This document shows, in pieces, positions 31,665-41,585 of a stretch of DNA of 64,000 bases. Within the stretch, counting starts at the first letter, position 1. Each line of letters begins with the position of its first letter. Source of the DNA: an uncultured bacterium (GTDB lineage Bacteria > Elusimicrobiota > Elusimicrobia > Elusimicrobiales > Elusimicrobiaceae); assembly GCA_949298795.1 (NCBI GenBank), contig CASFXV010000006.1, forward strand, positions 1 through 64,000. The letters run 5' to 3'. Under the pieces are notes generated by a model. That model made no database searches and was not told the DNA's origin. It saw nothing but the letters and a program-made list of their open reading frames with translations. Position numbers and translations under genes: made by a program.

Positions 31665-32623
31665 TGGCTAAATTCCACGCCCTCAAATATCCGTTTGTAG
31701 TTACCGTAAAATTTCCCTATTCTTATTTTATTTTAGGGGTTAAGATACTGCTGTTTGCTTGGCTATACATGCTACTGATACTGTGGTTAGCCTATACCGG
31801 GGACACACACCCCCTTTCCTGGGCGCAGGTATGGGCGGAATTTAAAAAAAGCATGCTGCATCTGCCGGCGGGAAATTTCTTTTATTACAGTCTCCCTTGG
31901 GTATTGGCCGGCATAATAGGGTTTAGCGTATTAGACTTTATCCGAAAACGCCAAAAACACCTCTCCGCGCGACCCTTTAGCCAGCTGTCGTTTTACGAGA
32001 ATGACCTCCTTTTAAAAACTCCTAATAATACGGGAAACGTCGTCTGTTCCTACAAAGACACCCTTTTCACCCTAAATGTACAGCCAAAACTGCTCTCGCT
32101 CAAAAATATAACAATTCCTTTTATAAGAAAGGCTACCTTAATTTTTCAAACGCAAGATGAAACGTACGCCATCGCCCATTATACCGGCTTTGCGGGGCTG
32201 CGCCGCCTGATATCCGCCGCTAAAAAATGCCGCTCCTGCGCAATACACACGCAGACTGAAGAAAACCCCTCCGCTAAAGACACGCTTTATGCCGCATTTT
32301 TAGAAAAACAATTAAATAATTACCGCAAATACGGCCTGATGCTGGAGTACATGCCTGACTGGAGAACAGACTTGCTTCTTAGTACCCTTCTTTATGCTTT
32401 GTTGGGAATTATTCCGCTCTGCATGTATGGGGGGTTCGTTGTTTCTAAATCCTCCATTTTGCAAAAAGGCCCCTGGGTAATACACTGTCTGCCGCTGTTT
32501 GGGGTGATTTTCCTGCTTGCCGGTTTCTGGACGTTTAAAAAGTGGTTAACAGAACGCGCCGCGGACAAGCAGTTAAAAAAATTAACCGCAAAACAAAAAC
32601 GCACCGCCGCTTGCGCCAAATAA
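31664..32623 (+). CDS. Membrane protein, paralogue 2 of a tandem pair
   Basis: The 319-aa protein has the same plan as the preceding gene: two N-terminal spans, a soluble domain (QLSFYENDLLLKTPNN), then FLEKQLNNYRKYGLMLEYMPDWRTDLLLS and two C-terminal spans, ending in a basic tail (KQLKKLTAKQKR). The start codon overlaps the previous stop by one base, so the two are translationally coupled and may form a heteromer. The duplication is old, since identity is low outside the motifs. The moxR-bat operon follows. Confidence 0.7.
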   Translation: MAKFHALKYPFVVTVKFPYSYFILGVKILLFAWLYMLLILWLAYTGDTHPLSWAQVWAEFKKSMLHLPAGNFFYYSLPWVLAGIIGFSVLDFIRKRQKHLSARPFSQLSFYENDLLLKTPNNTGNVVCSYKDTLFTLNVQPKLLSLKNITIPFIRKATLIFQTQDETYAIAHYTGFAGLRRLISAAKKCRSCAIHTQTEENPSAKDTLYAAFLEKQLNNYRKYGLMLEYMPDWRTDLLLSTLLYALLGIIPLCMYGGFVVSKSSILQKGPWVIHCLPLFGVIFLLAGFWTFKKWLTERAADKQLKKLTAKQKRTAACAK

Positions 32624-32712
32624 CCCAAAAAAGGCTTTATTTTCTTTTCCGGCTTTATTTATAATATAGGGAGGAAATGCCTTTTGGCATACACCGCGTA
32701 AAAGGGGGTTGT

Positions 32713-33696
32713 ATGGATATAAACACTTTAAACAAACAAGTACAGGCGGAAAGTCTTTTCCTGCAGGATTTAAAACGGGAAGTAAGCAAAGTCATCGTAG
32801 GGCAGGAAGACCTGCTGGAAAAAATGCTGGTGGCCTTGCTGGCGGACGGTCATATCTTAATAGAAGGCGTGCCCGGCTTGGCAAAAACATTGGCCGTTAA
32901 AACCCTGTCTCAAGCCATACACGCCCAGTTCCAGCGCATTCAGTTCACGCCGGATTTGCTGCCCGCCGATATTACCGGCACCCTTATTTTCAACCCGAAA
33001 GAAGGCGTATTCTACCCCAAACGCGGGCCGGTATTTTCCAACTTTGTACTGGCGGACGAAATTAACCGTTCCCCCGCCAAAGTGCAAAGCGCCCTGTTGG
33101 AAGCCATGCAGGAACGCCAGGTGACGATTGGGGAAAAGACCTACGCCCTCCCTTCCCCCTTTATGGTGTTAGCCACCCAAAACCCGGTGGAACAAGAAGG
33201 CACTTACCCCCTGCCGGAAGCGCAGGTGGACCGCTTTATGCTGAAAGTGCTGGTTACTTACCCCACCCGGGAAGAGGAAAAACAAATTTTGGAAAGAATG
33301 TCCACCCACCAACAGCCGCAAATAAACACCCAGGTCACCCCGGAAATGATTTTAAAAGCCCGCCAGGTGACGGACGGCATTTACGTGGACGAAAAAATTA
33401 AAAACTATATTGTCAGCCTGGTTTTCGCTACGCGCGACCCGAAGGCCGCCGGCCTGGAAAAGCTGGCCTCTTTTATTGCTTACGGCGCCAGCCCGCGTGC
33501 CACCATCTTTTTAACGCAAGCCGCCAAGGCATACGCTTTCTTAAACGGACGCGGCTATGTAACGCCGGAAGACATCAAAGCCATCGGCCTGGACGTACTG
33601 CGCCACCGCGTGTTGTTAACCTACGAAGCCGAGGCCGAGAACGTAACCTCTGACCAAATCGTCAAACAAATCTTTGACGCCGTGGACGTACCGTAA
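32713..33696 (+). CDS. MoxR-family AAA+ ATPase
   Basis: 327 aa from MDINTLNKQ, with a GGGGG-type ribosome-binding site. Walker A is GVPGLAKT, Walker B is FVLADEINR, and sensor 1 is VLATQNPVEQEGTYPLPEAQ. MoxR ATPases act as chaperones that mature or insert partners carrying von Willebrand A domains. It heads the bat operon (DUF58, BatA-E), the standard arrangement. Confidence 0.95.
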   Translation: MDINTLNKQVQAESLFLQDLKREVSKVIVGQEDLLEKMLVALLADGHILIEGVPGLAKTLAVKTLSQAIHAQFQRIQFTPDLLPADITGTLIFNPKEGVFYPKRGPVFSNFVLADEINRSPAKVQSALLEAMQERQVTIGEKTYALPSPFMVLATQNPVEQEGTYPLPEAQVDRFMLKVLVTYPTREEEKQILERMSTHQQPQINTQVTPEMILKARQVTDGIYVDEKIKNYIVSLVFATRDPKAAGLEKLASFIAYGASPRATIFLTQAAKAYAFLNGRGYVTPEDIKAIGLDVLRHRVLLTYEAEAENVTSDQIVKQIFDAVDVP

Positions 33697-33718
33697 CCGC
33701 GCGCCGGGGGTAAGCCGT

Positions 33719-34606
33719 ATGGATACCGCGGAAATTTTAAAAAAAGTACGCCAAATTGAAATACAAACCGGAAAATTGGTTTCAGAAACCTTTTCCGGTG
33801 AGTATTTAAGCGTATTTAAAGGACAGGGAATAGAATTTGCCGAAGTGCGCGAATACATCCCGGGGGATGATATACGCTCCATAGACTGGAACGTAACCGC
33901 CCGCACCGGCGTACCTTTTGTAAAAAAATACAATGAAACGCGTGAACTGACGCTTATCATCGCCTGTGACGTTTCCGCCTCCCAGCGTTTTGGCTCTTGG
34001 GACAAATTAAAACAAGAAACCGCCGCGGAACTGGCCGCTTTGTTTGCGTTCAGCGCCATGACCAATAATGACAAGGTGGGCCTGTTGCTGTTTTCTGACA
34101 AAATAGAATTGTTTGTTCCTCCCAAAAAAGGCAAAAAACACATTTTGCGCTTAATCAGGGAATTACTGGCGTTTGAGCCTTCCTCTAAAGGGACGGACAT
34201 CGCCCTGGCTTTAAAAACGCTTACCAAAGTAATCCGCCGCCAAGGCATATTGGTTTTACTGTCAGACTTTATGGCCCCCATTGAACAGTTTGAAAAACCG
34301 TTCCGCCTGGCCGCCAAGAAATTTGACTTAATCCCCGTGGTGATTTCAGACCGAAGGGAAAAAACCCTCCCCGCTCTCTCCGCCTGCTTGGCCGTGCAGG
34401 ACCCGGAAACCGGGGCCGAGGGCATGCTGACCCTTTCCCACGCGGCCGCCGCGCATTTACAGCAAGACGCGCAAAAAAGAGCCTACGCCTTAAAACAACT
34501 TTTTAACCCGCTTAAAATAGAGGCCATATCCGTAGACACGGCTCAGCCGGCGGCGGACCCGGTCATCGCGTTTTTCAAACGCCGCGCCAAGAAATTAAAG
34601 AGGTAA
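33719..34606 (+). CDS. DUF58 protein with VWA-like domain
   Basis: 295 aa from MDTAEILKKVRQIEIQT. The DUF58 signature is FAEVREYIPGDDIRSIDWNVTAR, followed by a VWA-like part with a MIDAS-type CDVSASQRFG. It lacks membrane spans, so it is the cytosolic partner usually found between moxR and batA. GGGGG stands before the ATG, 22 nt after moxR. Confidence 0.92.
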   Translation: MDTAEILKKVRQIEIQTGKLVSETFSGEYLSVFKGQGIEFAEVREYIPGDDIRSIDWNVTARTGVPFVKKYNETRELTLIIACDVSASQRFGSWDKLKQETAAELAALFAFSAMTNNDKVGLLLFSDKIELFVPPKKGKKHILRLIRELLAFEPSSKGTDIALALKTLTKVIRRQGILVLLSDFMAPIEQFEKPFRLAAKKFDLIPVVISDRREKTLPALSACLAVQDPETGAEGMLTLSHAAAAHLQQDAQKRAYALKQLFNPLKIEAISVDTAQPAADPVIAFFKRRAKKLKR

Positions 34607-34607
34607 T

Positions 34608-35615
34608 ATGAAACGTTTTTTAATCTTTTTTATTTGTCTATGCACCTTGCCGCTTTACGGCCAGCAGGCTCCTGCTCCCCGCGGGCAGGCTGCGGCCCAG
34701 CCCCAAGCGCGGCAAGCCGCGGCCGGTAACAAGCCGCCCATTGCTTTTACGCAGGAGCAAGTGCCCTCTTCCGCCGTATTTGCCCAACCGATTACCCTTT
34801 CTTATTCGTTCTCGCACGCGCCCGGCTATAAGGTGGAATTGGACGAAGAAAACCTGCCTAAAGATTTTGAATTTTCCTCTATACAAGGCATGCCCGACTC
34901 CCCCGGCACGTTTACCTATACCATTACGGCTTATCCCTTTGAGTTAAAAGACGCCAAATTAACCCCGCTTACCTTTTTACTTAAAAACGCCGCAGGGGAA
35001 ACCGTTAATTCCATTTCCACGCAAGAAACCAAAATAAACGTTTCCAAAGCGGAAACGTTTAAAGACAACAACTTCCGGGAAATACGGGACCCGTTTCTCC
35101 CTTTTTCTTGGTTTAAATGGCTGCTTATCTTATTAGTAGTAGCCGGGGCCGTATATGCGGCTTGGTACTATTGGAAACGCAAACAAGCCGCCGCCCGCAC
35201 GTTGGGCGCACCAAAAGACAACCGCCCCTGCGACGAAATTGCCCTTTCCAAATTGGAAGCCCTCATACAAAGCGGCCTGTGGGAACGCCACGAATACAAA
35301 ATATTTTATCTAACGCTGACGGATATTTTGCGCGAATACCTGCTGCGCCGTTTTGATATAGACACCACGGCAGACACTTCAGCCGAAATGCTGCGCCGCA
35401 TTAAAAACAGCGGGCAGGAGCTGTTGGCCCCGCTGTTGCCCAAACTGCGCGTATTTTTAAGCTCCAGCGATTTGGTAAAATTCGCCCGCGCCGTCCCGCC
35501 GGAAGAATACCGCAACCGGGATATAGACATTCTGCGTTTGCTTATTGATTCCACTACCCCAAAAAGCCAGGAATTAGTAAAAAACGCCCCCACTAAGCAG
35601 GAGGCCGCCCAATGA
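34608..35615 (+). CDS. Bat operon membrane protein, periplasmic beta domain plus cytosolic helical domain
   Basis: The 335-aa protein has a signal peptide (FLIFFICLCTLPLYGQ), a Pro/Ala/Gln-rich linker, a periplasmic beta-sandwich (residues about 50-150) like part of BatD, one span (FKWLLILLVVAGAVYAAWYYW, about 168-188) and a helical cytosolic region with FYLTLTDILREYLLRRFDID. The cytosolic part matches the BatD C-terminus at 38458. It fits the DUF4381-like gene common in bat operons. The stop overlaps batA. Confidence 0.75.
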   Translation: MKRFLIFFICLCTLPLYGQQAPAPRGQAAAQPQARQAAAGNKPPIAFTQEQVPSSAVFAQPITLSYSFSHAPGYKVELDEENLPKDFEFSSIQGMPDSPGTFTYTITAYPFELKDAKLTPLTFLLKNAAGETVNSISTQETKINVSKAETFKDNNFREIRDPFLPFSWFKWLLILLVVAGAVYAAWYYWKRKQAAARTLGAPKDNRPCDEIALSKLEALIQSGLWERHEYKIFYLTLTDILREYLLRRFDIDTTADTSAEMLRRIKNSGQELLAPLLPKLRVFLSSSDLVKFARAVPPEEYRNRDIDILRLLIDSTTPKSQELVKNAPTKQEAAQ

Positions 35616-36739
35616 TGACGCTCTTTTTAATATCCTGCGTTTTATTAATATTGGTGTTGGCATCTTCTTTATTTGTCAACCTGCCGGAAAAAGTATTTTC
35701 CGCCTTGGTATGGATAATGGGGACGCTTACCGTCTTATTGTTGGCGGCTTTGGTTATCCAGCGTTTACTGGGCACAAAAGCCGCGTTTGCCAACCCGTGG
35801 GCGCTTGTTTTACTTATTTTGCCGGCCGGCGTACTGGCCGTTAAAAGTATTTGGAAAAAATCGTTCACCCCGCATGTGGCCTACTCCCGTGCACGCCAAA
35901 CCATACAGCAGGCTTCTTTGCGAGCCCTGCTTACCGAGTGGCTTCCCATTACCTTATATACGGGGGCGCTTGTTTTGTTTGTGCTGGCGCTGGCGCGCCC
36001 GGTGTTGTTGCGCCATACCACCATTCCCCCCACGCAAGGGGTGGATATTATGCTGGTGATGGACGCTTCCGCCTCTATGCAGCGGCAGGATTTTTATCCC
36101 AACCGTTTTGCCGCCGCCCAGCGCACGGCGGACAATTTTATTCAAAAGCGCATGAATGACCGCCTGGGGCTGGTGGTTTTTTCCCGCTATGCCATGCTGC
36201 AGGCCCCCCTCACGCTGGACCATGATGCCGTGCGGGAACTGTTAAACGGGCTTTATTTGGGCATGATAGACCCCACCTATACGGCCATTGGGGACGCGGT
36301 GGGGGTGGCTATTTCCCATTTAAAAGACAGCCAGGCAAAAAGCAAAATTATTATTTTACTAACGGACGGAGACTCCAACGCCGGCACGATAGACCCCCGC
36401 CTGGCCGCCCAGGCAGCCGCTTCCTACGGCATAAAACTCTATACCATTGCCACCGCCAGCCCGCCGGGCAGCGGGGTGTATTCCAGCCAAGAAGAAGAAA
36501 TTAACGAAGGCCTTTTGATGGAAATGGCCAAAACGGCCAACGGGCAATTTTACCGCGCCAAAAACGAAATGGAACTGGCTACTATTTACGACAAAATTAA
36601 CGAATTGGAAAAAACCACTTTTACCTATAATATCCGTACCAATCAAAGTGATTTTTATATGCCGTTTGTTTTAGCCGGTCTTATTTTATTGGCGGCGGGG
36701 CTGGTGTTGGAAAAACTATTTTTAATCAAGGTACCCTAA
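35612..36739 (+). CDS. batA: BatA, von Willebrand A membrane protein
   Basis: The 375-aa protein has spans near residues 3-23, 30-50, 105-125 and 345-368 around a VWA domain. The MIDAS motif is VMDASASMQRQD, followed by DPTYTAIGDAVG and ILLTDGDSNAG. It is a partner of BatB and MoxR in the envelope complex named from Bacteroides aerotolerance. Its exact role outside Bacteroides is not settled. Confidence 0.9.
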   Translation: MMTLFLISCVLLILVLASSLFVNLPEKVFSALVWIMGTLTVLLLAALVIQRLLGTKAAFANPWALVLLILPAGVLAVKSIWKKSFTPHVAYSRARQTIQQASLRALLTEWLPITLYTGALVLFVLALARPVLLRHTTIPPTQGVDIMLVMDASASMQRQDFYPNRFAAAQRTADNFIQKRMNDRLGLVVFSRYAMLQAPLTLDHDAVRELLNGLYLGMIDPTYTAIGDAVGVAISHLKDSQAKSKIIILLTDGDSNAGTIDPRLAAQAAASYGIKLYTIATASPPGSGVYSSQEEEINEGLLMEMAKTANGQFYRAKNEMELATIYDKINELEKTTFTYNIRTNQSDFYMPFVLAGLILLAAGLVLEKLFLIKVP

Positions 36740-36740
36740 T

Positions 36741-37775
36741 ATGGAATTATTTGGAAAACCTATATTTTTTATATATTTTTTGTTTGCCGCTCTTGCGGCG
36801 GGCGCCATATGGCTGGCGGGCGGAAAATTAAAAAACCGCGCCGTTAACGCATTTTTTGGCCCGCAGGCTTACGCCAAGCTGACGGCCGGGCTGCGCTTAA
36901 ACCATAAATTAAATGCCGTATTCTTTTTTGCGGGGCTGTTTTTCTTATTCACCGCTTTGGCGCGGCCCCAATGGGGGACGGAAGTAATTCAGGCGGAAGG
37001 GAAATTTGCGCAAACCGTGATAGCGGTGGACGTATCCTCCTCCATGAAAGCGCGGGATTTGCAGCCTGACCGCTTGGCCAACGCAAAAAATATGCTGTCC
37101 ATGCTCATTTCCAACTTGAAAGATGAACGCATAGGCATTATCGCTTTTACCACCAAGGCCTATATCCAGTGCCCCATTACCACGGATGAGGCCGCGCTTA
37201 AATATTTTCTTTCCAGTTTAAAGCCGGATATGCTGCCTGTACCCGGCACCGCTTTAGCCGCGCCGGTAGAGTTGTCCGCCCAAATGCTGTCTAAATACCC
37301 CGGGCAGAAAGCCCTTATCCTGCTGACGGACGGGGAAGACCACGAACCGGACCAACTTAAACAAGCCATTAAAGCCGCGCTGGAAAACGGCATTCGCGTC
37401 ATAGCGGTGGGCATTGGCACCCAGGAAGGGGAGCTGATACCCCAGCGGGTGGACGCCTCCGGCAAAGTATTGGAGTATAAAAAAGACAAAAACGGAAACA
37501 CCGTAGTCAGTAAGTTAGACGAAAAATCCCTTTTGGAACTGGCCCAAGCAACCAACGGCGCCTATATTCACTATACAACCCCCGCGCAAGTGGCTTCCAA
37601 GGTAGAAACCAGCCTAAAGGATTTAGATCGCAGCTACTCCGCCTCCGGCAGCCATGCGCGGTATAAAGACCGTTATCAAATCCCGCTGGGTATAGCCATT
37701 TTGCTGTTTTGTTTATGGTTGGTTTGGCCGGCGGGCAAAGCCGCCGCAGACGCCGGTTCAAAAAAGGTACAATAA
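36741..37775 (+). CDS. batB: BatB, von Willebrand A membrane protein
   Basis: The 344-aa protein has N-terminal spans, then a VWA domain with MIDAS VDVSSSMKARDLQPDR, PGTALAAPVE and ILLTDGEDHEP, and a last span (IPLGIAILLFCLWLVW). It starts 1 nt after the batA stop and is a tandem paralogue of it. Confidence 0.9.
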   Translation: MELFGKPIFFIYFLFAALAAGAIWLAGGKLKNRAVNAFFGPQAYAKLTAGLRLNHKLNAVFFFAGLFFLFTALARPQWGTEVIQAEGKFAQTVIAVDVSSSMKARDLQPDRLANAKNMLSMLISNLKDERIGIIAFTTKAYIQCPITTDEAALKYFLSSLKPDMLPVPGTALAAPVELSAQMLSKYPGQKALILLTDGEDHEPDQLKQAIKAALENGIRVIAVGIGTQEGELIPQRVDASGKVLEYKKDKNGNTVVSKLDEKSLLELAQATNGAYIHYTTPAQVASKVETSLKDLDRSYSASGSHARYKDRYQIPLGIAILLFCLWLVWPAGKAAADAGSKKVQ

Positions 37776-37781
37776 AAGAAG

Positions 37782-38453
37782 ATGAAAAAAGCACTATCTG
37801 TTTTCTTTATTTTTTGTCTATGCCCCGCCGTCATGGCCGGGGTAAAAGGGGATTTGTCTAAGGGAAGCCAATTTTATAAAAAACAACAATTTGGCCAGGC
37901 CTTAACTTCTTATCAAAAAGCCCTGGCCCAAGACCCTTATAACCAAGAGGCGCTTTTTAATATCGGCGCGGCCCACTACCGTTTAAAAGAATATAAAGAA
38001 GCCCAAGAAGCGTGGGAAAACGCCTCCCAAAAACCGGGGGAGCGCAAACAGGACGCACAATTCAATTTAGGCAATGCGTTTTTCCGCGCGCAAGACTTAG
38101 ACGCCGCCATTGCGGCCTACCGCAAAGCCATTTTGCAAAACCCGCAAGACAAAGAGGCCATACACAATTTACAAATTGTGCTGGAACAGAAAGAAAAAAA
38201 CCAGCAAAACTCCCCTGACAACCAAAACAATAAAGGGGATAACAGCCAAAACAAAAACAATCAGGGCGGGCAAGACAACCAGCAAGATCAACAAAACCAA
38301 CAACAACAGAAACAGCAAAATCAGGCCAACTCCTCCCAAATGAGCAAAGAGGAAGCCCAGCGGGTAGCCCAAATGGCCAAAGAAAACGAATACCGCCCTT
38401 CTTACGCCACCCCGGGCGGGTTGGAAGATTCCGGCATAGAAAAGGATTGGTAA
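37782..38453 (+). CDS. batC: BatC, TPR protein with Gln/Asn-rich tail
   Basis: The 223-aa protein has a signal peptide (LSVFFIFCLCPAVMA), three TPR units between about residues 25 and 130, and then a low-complexity Gln/Asn/Lys stretch of about 55 residues. The last 30 residues (SKEEAQRVAQMAKENE) are the usual BatC end. It is predicted to be periplasmic, bound to the BatA/BatB complex. Confidence 0.88.
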   Translation: MKKALSVFFIFCLCPAVMAGVKGDLSKGSQFYKKQQFGQALTSYQKALAQDPYNQEALFNIGAAHYRLKEYKEAQEAWENASQKPGERKQDAQFNLGNAFFRAQDLDAAIAAYRKAILQNPQDKEAIHNLQIVLEQKEKNQQNSPDNQNNKGDNSQNKNNQGGQDNQQDQQNQQQQKQQNQANSSQMSKEEAQRVAQMAKENEYRPSYATPGGLEDSGIEKDW

Positions 38454-38457
38454 CTGT

Positions 38458-40281
38458 ATGCGTATACGTAACTTTTTACTTACACTGGCTTTTGCGGCGG
38501 CGGCGCTGGCTGCCCATGCACAAGTAACCATGACGGCCAGCGTAGACAAAACCAACCTGTCCCTGGATGACGAACTGACGCTGACCGTACAAATTACCGG
38601 TGCATCGGGCAATGTCGTCATGCCCCAGCTGCCCAGCCTGCCGGCTTTTAACGTATATTCGCGGGAAGTTTCTTCCATGAACATCAACGGGCAGACTTCC
38701 ACCGTTTTCCGCTACGTTATGCTGCCGCGTTTTCCCACACAGGCCACTATTGGCGCCATCCGTTTTACCTATAACGGCCAAGTATACACCACCCAACCCA
38801 TACAAGTAAACATTTACCGGCGCGTACCGGCCGGACGGGGCCAGGGCGGGGCGGTTCAGCAAGCGTCTTCTTCCGGCACGGGCGGCAATTATGATTCTTC
38901 CGTTTCCGCACGCACGCAAAACAACATTCCGCAAGTGCTCGTTTCCACGGACACCTTGGCTGAACAAAATGGGGATAAAAGTTTCTTTATGACGGCCGCC
39001 GTCAACAATACGTCCCCTTACGTAAACCAACAGGTGGAACTCATTGTGCGTTTTTATTATTCCCGCCCTTTTGCGGGGCAGCCGCCGTATACCCCCCCTA
39101 CGGTAAACAATATTTTTATGGAACCCCTTAAACAAAATACGGAAGGGAGCCAAATTTTAAAAGGAAAGATGTTTCGCTATATAGAGAACCGCTACGTATT
39201 GTCCGGCGTACAGGCGGGTAAGGCGGTTATCGGGCCGGCTATGGTACAGTTCCAACCCGGCAGCAACGACGTCTTTTCCGCCTTTGACCGCCTTTTTGGC
39301 GGCTTGGCGGCGGAGCCCCAGCAGCTGGTAAAAAGCAACCCCATTACCTTAAACATACAGGCTACCCCCTCCGCCGGGCGCCCCGCCAGCTTTTATGGGG
39401 CGGTAGGGACAAATTTTACCCTGCAAGCCCAGGCGGACAGAACCCGCGTGGAAGCCGGGGAAAGCATCAATTTAACCGTTACGGTTAAAGGGCCGGGTAA
39501 TTTAAAACCCACCGCTGATTTAAAAATACCGCAGATAAACGGGTTTCGGGTGTATGACGTAGCGTCTGACTCCGTCACCCTGCCTTTAGGCCGGGGGACG
39601 CAAAGCACCAAAACGTTTAAAACGGTGCTGGTGCCCACGGCATCCGGTTCGTATACTATACCGGCGTTGGCGTGGTCCTACTTTAACCCCAAAACCAAAC
39701 GCTACGTAACGCTGACCACCAAACCCATTTCCGTGGAAGTTACCCCTTCCACTAAGGCGGATAACGCCGTCAGCTTTACCGGGGGAAATACTTCCGGCGG
39801 GTTTAGACGCTTGGGTAAAGACATCCGCTACATAAAAACAGACCCATATCCGGGAGAAGTGGGCTGGTTGGTGTCCGTAGGAGCCTTAACTTGGCTGGCG
39901 TGGATACTGCTTCTGCTCCCTATTGTATGCGGGCTTGCGATATGGCTGGGGAAAGACTCCCTTAAAAGCAAAGGCCCCATTTTAACTGCGCGCAACCAAT
40001 TAAAAAAAGCCTGCGTAGAAGAACAAGTAGCCGTCGCGGTGGAAGAATTTCTATTAAAACGTTTTCACATTAACATGGGCAGCAATAAACTGCGCGAAGT
40101 ATTAGAAATATTAAAACAAAAAGGCGTCCACCCGGACACCTTAAAAGCGTTTGCCGCTTTATGGCAGCGGTTAGACGCCGCCCGCTTTGCGCCGGAAAAC
40201 TTAGCCGCGGCGGACGCCCGCGCGCTGGCCGCCCAAGCGCTTAACCTGCTAAAACATTTAGATGCGGAGGGCCGCTTATGA
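38458..40281 (+). CDS. batD: BatD, oxygen-tolerance membrane protein
   Basis: The 607-aa protein has a signal peptide (LLTLAFAAAALAAHA), several Ig-like periplasmic beta domains (for example MTASVDKTNLSLDDELTLTV and the repeat-like TRVEAGESINLTVTVKG), one span near 475-497 (WLVSVGALTWLAWILLLLP) and a cytosolic helical end. This is the BatD architecture. The stop overlaps batE by 4 nt. Confidence 0.9.
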   Translation: MRIRNFLLTLAFAAAALAAHAQVTMTASVDKTNLSLDDELTLTVQITGASGNVVMPQLPSLPAFNVYSREVSSMNINGQTSTVFRYVMLPRFPTQATIGAIRFTYNGQVYTTQPIQVNIYRRVPAGRGQGGAVQQASSSGTGGNYDSSVSARTQNNIPQVLVSTDTLAEQNGDKSFFMTAAVNNTSPYVNQQVELIVRFYYSRPFAGQPPYTPPTVNNIFMEPLKQNTEGSQILKGKMFRYIENRYVLSGVQAGKAVIGPAMVQFQPGSNDVFSAFDRLFGGLAAEPQQLVKSNPITLNIQATPSAGRPASFYGAVGTNFTLQAQADRTRVEAGESINLTVTVKGPGNLKPTADLKIPQINGFRVYDVASDSVTLPLGRGTQSTKTFKTVLVPTASGSYTIPALAWSYFNPKTKRYVTLTTKPISVEVTPSTKADNAVSFTGGNTSGGFRRLGKDIRYIKTDPYPGEVGWLVSVGALTWLAWILLLLPIVCGLAIWLGKDSLKSKGPILTARNQLKKACVEEQVAVAVEEFLLKRFHINMGSNKLREVLEILKQKGVHPDTLKAFAALWQRLDAARFAPENLAAADARALAAQALNLLKHLDAEGRL

Positions 40282-41000
40282 AAAAACTTTTTGCCGTTTT
40301 GGTTTTATTAGTTGCCTTGGCCGCAGGCGTCTTTGCCCAAAAAGAGGCCTCCCAGGCGGAACAATATTACAGCCAAGGCAAGTTTTCCGCCGCGCTGAAT
40401 TTGTATGAGGACGAATTAAAAAACGCCCCAAACAACCCCTATGTTTACTACAATATAGGTAACTGCTATTTTAAAATGGGCAGCATGGGGTTGGCCGTAG
40501 CCAACTATTACCGGGCGTTCCGTTTAGCCCCGCGGGACGGGGACATCCGCCATAATTTAAATTTGGCGATGGAAAACGCCGGGGAACACCTGGTTCCCGG
40601 CGGCATGCCGGAAGTATTGCATAAATTGTTCTTTTTATTATCCTATAACGAATTAAAAGGCCTGCTGATGCTGTGCTTGGGGGCTTTTTCTTTACTAATG
40701 TGCGTATGGATAATAAACCGCCGCTTTGGAAAAGCGGTTTGGGTTGCGTTGGCGGTGCTTGTCATCTGCGGCGGGTGGTTCTATCTGCGGCGGGGACAGG
40801 AAATGCAGGTTTTGGCGGTAGTAGCCAGCCCCACGGCGGAACTGCGCAGCGGCCCGGGGACCAATTTCCCCGCCAGCGCCAATTTAACCCACGGTCATTT
40901 GGTTATACTAAAAGACAGCCGCAATAATTGGGAAGAAGTAATCGTAAAATCCCAAGGCATACAAGGCTGGATAAAAAGCGAAAGCTTAGAAAAAATTTAA
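40278..41000 (+). CDS. batE: BatE, TPR protein with SH3 domain
   Basis: The 240-aa protein has a signal peptide (FAVLVLLVALAAGVFA), two TPR units (about 25-95), a pair of spans (LKGLLMLCLGAFSLLMCVWI and VWVALAVLVICGGWFYL) and a C-terminal bacterial SH3 domain (TAELRSGPGTNFPA ... QGWIKSESLEKI). It closes the Bat set. Confidence 0.88.
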   Translation: MKKLFAVLVLLVALAAGVFAQKEASQAEQYYSQGKFSAALNLYEDELKNAPNNPYVYYNIGNCYFKMGSMGLAVANYYRAFRLAPRDGDIRHNLNLAMENAGEHLVPGGMPEVLHKLFFLLSYNELKGLLMLCLGAFSLLMCVWIINRRFGKAVWVALAVLVICGGWFYLRRGQEMQVLAVVASPTAELRSGPGTNFPASANLTHGHLVILKDSRNNWEEVIVKSQGIQGWIKSESLEKI

Positions 41001-41018
41001 TACTTTAAAGAGGTTTTT

Positions 41019-41576
41019 ATGTTTATTCAAAAAGAAGCCGACGAACTGATACAAGCCCTTACTTACGTAAAGGAAAATTTAGCCCAACAAACGCAAGACC
41101 TGGCCGACCAAATCATTAAATGCTTTAAAAACGGCGGAAAAGTAATTTTAATGGGCAACGGCGGCAGCGCGGGAGACGCGCAGCACATCGCCGCGGAATT
41201 TGTGGGCCGCTTTAAAAAAGAACGCCCTTCCATGCCGGCTTTGGCTTTAAACACCAATACTTCCACCCTGACGGCCGTGGGGAATGACTACTCTTACGAT
41301 GTGGTATTCTCCCGCCAAATAGACGGGTTTGCCAAACCGGGGGACGTGGTAATCGGCATTTCCACCTCCGGCAACAGCCGCAATGTGTATTTGGCGTTGG
41401 CTTTAGCCAAGCAAAAAGGCTGCTTTACCGCCGCCCTGCTGGGTAAAGACGGGGGCACCATTAAAGACATTGTAGACCTGCCTTTGGTTGTCAAATGGCC
41501 CAATACGCCGCGCGTGCAGGAATGCCATATCTTTCTGGGCCACAGCGTGTGCGACCTGGTAGACCAAGCTTTTTAA
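41019..41576 (+). CDS. gmhA: Phosphoheptose isomerase
   Basis: The 185-aa SIS-domain enzyme converts sedoheptulose 7-phosphate to heptose 7-phosphate for lipopolysaccharide core. Signatures are LMGNGGSAGDAQHIAAEFVGRF, ISTSGNSRNV and the late VQECHIFLGHSVCDLVD with metal or catalytic His and Glu. It follows batE by 18 nt with AAAGAGG before the ATG, and precedes rpiB. Confidence 0.92.
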   Translation: MFIQKEADELIQALTYVKENLAQQTQDLADQIIKCFKNGGKVILMGNGGSAGDAQHIAAEFVGRFKKERPSMPALALNTNTSTLTAVGNDYSYDVVFSRQIDGFAKPGDVVIGISTSGNSRNVYLALALAKQKGCFTAALLGKDGGTIKDIVDLPLVVKWPNTPRVQECHIFLGHSVCDLVDQAF

Positions 41577-41585
41577 CGGAGTATT

